From Paramacrobiotus metropolitanus (lineage: Eukaryota > Tardigrada > Eutardigrada > Parachela > Macrobiotidae), in assembly GCF_019649055.1 (NCBI RefSeq), contig NW_026570278.1:806001-870000 (forward strand): a stretch of DNA of 64,000 bases, given 5' to 3'. The translations under genes were made by a program, and so were the position numbers. This document shows, one piece after another, positions 62,801 to 64,000 of this stretch. Position 1 is the first letter of the stretch. Every line of letters begins with the position of its first letter. The notes under the pieces are model-generated. The model was given only the letters and a program-made list of their open reading frames with translations, made no database searches and was not told where the DNA came from.

Positions 62801-63955
62801 CAGTGCGGGGAATTAAAACGGATGACAAAGGTGTCCACACATATGCACATTTATCGGTGTCGGCTAACACCATTCCACCCTCAAAAGGGACGAAAATTAT
62901 GTCCGGACCAAAAACGAAAGTAACACCGTCTTCTTGCAGTCCCAGGTGCGAAACCGCTTGCCGCTTTAGCGGAATTTCTTTGTCTTCGCATTTCCTGTAA
63001 GAAATGAAAAAACATGCATACATGTGCGTTGCGTCCTCACAATTGGGTGCTTCATTGCGTCCAGTCCTTACATGTATACTAGTACTTCTGTGTAGCTACA
63101 TAATAACATCACAAAAGCACTTGATCCATTATTATTAGTATACTTTCTGTTGTGTTTTTTTATATACAGCTTTCTTATGTAGTTTTTCAATATATTTTAC
63201 GTACTCAATATACCGTTGGTGATACCACTCCCCTAACTTGGCGAGAACCTTGTTGCTCATGTTGGAAAACGCGGACGAGCCGCCTTTGATATGCAGATCC
63301 GAGGAGAAATCTTTAAAATTGTTGCACGACTTGCTACGAATGTAAACCTTCTTGCAAACCAGAATTGGCCGATATACACAAAATATAAGTACCTGATCGT
63401 CTAAAGCTTATAAAAGGCCATTTAGGTTCGCCGCCGTTATCGTTACAGTATCAGTTTTAAAAGTCTGAGGGTTACGGTACGAGCTGCGCTATTCTTGTAT
63501 GTAAACCGAGTTGCAAGTTATAGGGCGAGTTTAAGCTACCGTAGAATCGTAGATACCATACAATAGTGCATATAATATAATAAATAAATCTGTACCTCGT
63601 GCAGCTGTCGTCCTGCAGTTCAAACAGCGTTCCAGATTCTGTTGTTTTTCCTTCCACTTCTGCAATGGGCGTTAACACAAATGCCATAATCCAGTCGTCC
63701 ACTGCTCGTTTTTCCTTCTTTTTAAAATAATAGGTACGACCATCCTTCTCTTTAAACCGGTATTCAGCTGCCGTGAACTGTAATAAAGCGCTACTCTATA
63801 ATCGGCTAAATTCCTGCAGTTATTAGTAGACTGTGCACAAACACGCATAAGCTACTTACACAAAACGAATCTGAAGCCGATTGGTTAGACATTAGAAAGT
63901 ATCTGTAAGCCTGTTCACAGGATGCAAAAGCCAAATTACAAATGCCAGCAACTTC
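59832..63955 (-). CDS. Multi-exon gene with a degenerate P-loop NTPase-like region and PHD-like finger (5' end outside window)
   Basis: Ten exons fit with matching phase at every junction: 63955-63860, 63777-63596, 63333-63214, 62994-62705, 62539-62146, 62062-61846, 61712-61497, 61228-60874, 60486-60335 and 60248-59832 (813 codons). The fifth exon reads FKGLPSLIVVGLPDTWKTLL. This looks like a P-loop (GxxxxGKT) in which the second Gly is Trp, followed by LHVPLIIHDNP, like the beta strand of helicase-type ATPases. Exons before and after are mixed alpha/beta without a named family. The last exon ends in a zinc finger of PHD spacing: KCGKCH, then LRCTVCQHAFHHMC, then KCPYC. In the same exon an in-frame TGA (60134-60132) precedes the finger. 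The sequence on both sides reads as one protein, so it is a nonsense mutation, a base error or a true stop that removes the finger. Exon 8 precedes a Ser/Thr-rich linker (STPKK). Function unknown. Confidence 0.65.
60517..60802. mobile_element. 286 bp MITE with about 85 bp inverted repeats, inside an intron
   Basis: TTGGTGTTGAGTCGGCAACG... from 60517 and its inverse ending at 60802 extend about 85 bp each with scattered mismatches, down to GCCGTCAACCGT/ACGGTTGACGGC. It lies in the intron between exons 8 and 9 of the NTPase/PHD gene. The inner motif CCGTCAACCGTGGATGG is shared with 42571-42700. No TSD recognised. Confidence 0.75.
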
Positions 63956-64000
63956 CTTAATTATTTAATTAGAATGCGTTTGTCAAAAAACTTGCTGTTT

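Overview
The window reads as nuclear DNA of a small invertebrate animal. Genes are split by short GT-AG introns (57 to about 200 bp for most), and the recognisable families are animal ones: serpin, trypsin-like protease, TIL inhibitor, PGRP, CUB, class A GPCR and Ser/Thr kinase. DNA transposons and an LTR retrotransposon crowd the spaces between genes. My best guess is an ecdysozoan such as a tardigrade, but nothing here proves the phylum. All gene models were spliced by eye from GT/AG sites with matching phase. They are predictions, not transcripts.

Layout. 1-204: 3' end of an unknown + strand gene. 776-1598: repeat bounded by inverted TTCGGCC clusters. 2437-4898 (-): membrane-anchored trypsin-like protease carrying one frameshift, with a MITE in its third intron. 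7581-8184 and 12120-12925: MITEs, the second holding a nested hAT MITE. 8945-10920 (+): serpin. 16607-18113 (+): secreted CUB-like protein. 19409-35959: a 16.55 kb almost perfect palindrome with 8.3 kb arms, a 15 bp centre and an 8 bp target-site duplication, interpreted as a giant foldback transposon with no recognisable transposase. It is flanked by two fragments of a possibly disrupted minus strand gene. 36611-38422 (+): four-exon GPCR. 38488-38760: tRNA-derived SINE. 39745-42985: head-to-head inverted duplication of a TIL-inhibitor promoter and first exon; only the right copy is intact. 43272-43799 (-): weak LRR-like and Cys-rich exons. 44626-45702 (-): divergent protein kinase. 46923-47345 (+): 3' exons of a membrane protein. 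47612-56983: complete Ty3/gypsy element with apparently identical 411 bp LTRs, a 4 bp TSD, PBS, PPT, and gag, pol and env in one 2663-codon frame, with gag entered from another frame. 57535-58377 (-): PGRP fragment with a transmembrane tail. 58595-59450: 85 bp tandem array. 59832-63955 (-): ten exons of a gene with a degenerate P-loop NTPase-like region and a C-terminal PHD-like zinc finger, interrupted by one in-frame TGA.

Functionally, several genes concern extracellular proteolysis and its control (protease, serpin, TIL inhibitor) and surface recognition or signalling (PGRP, CUB, GPCR, kinase). There is no sign that they form one pathway. The dominant process in the window is transposition and inverted duplication. 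The most unusual object is the giant foldback element; next are the fused gag-pol-env retroelement and the NTPase/PHD gene.
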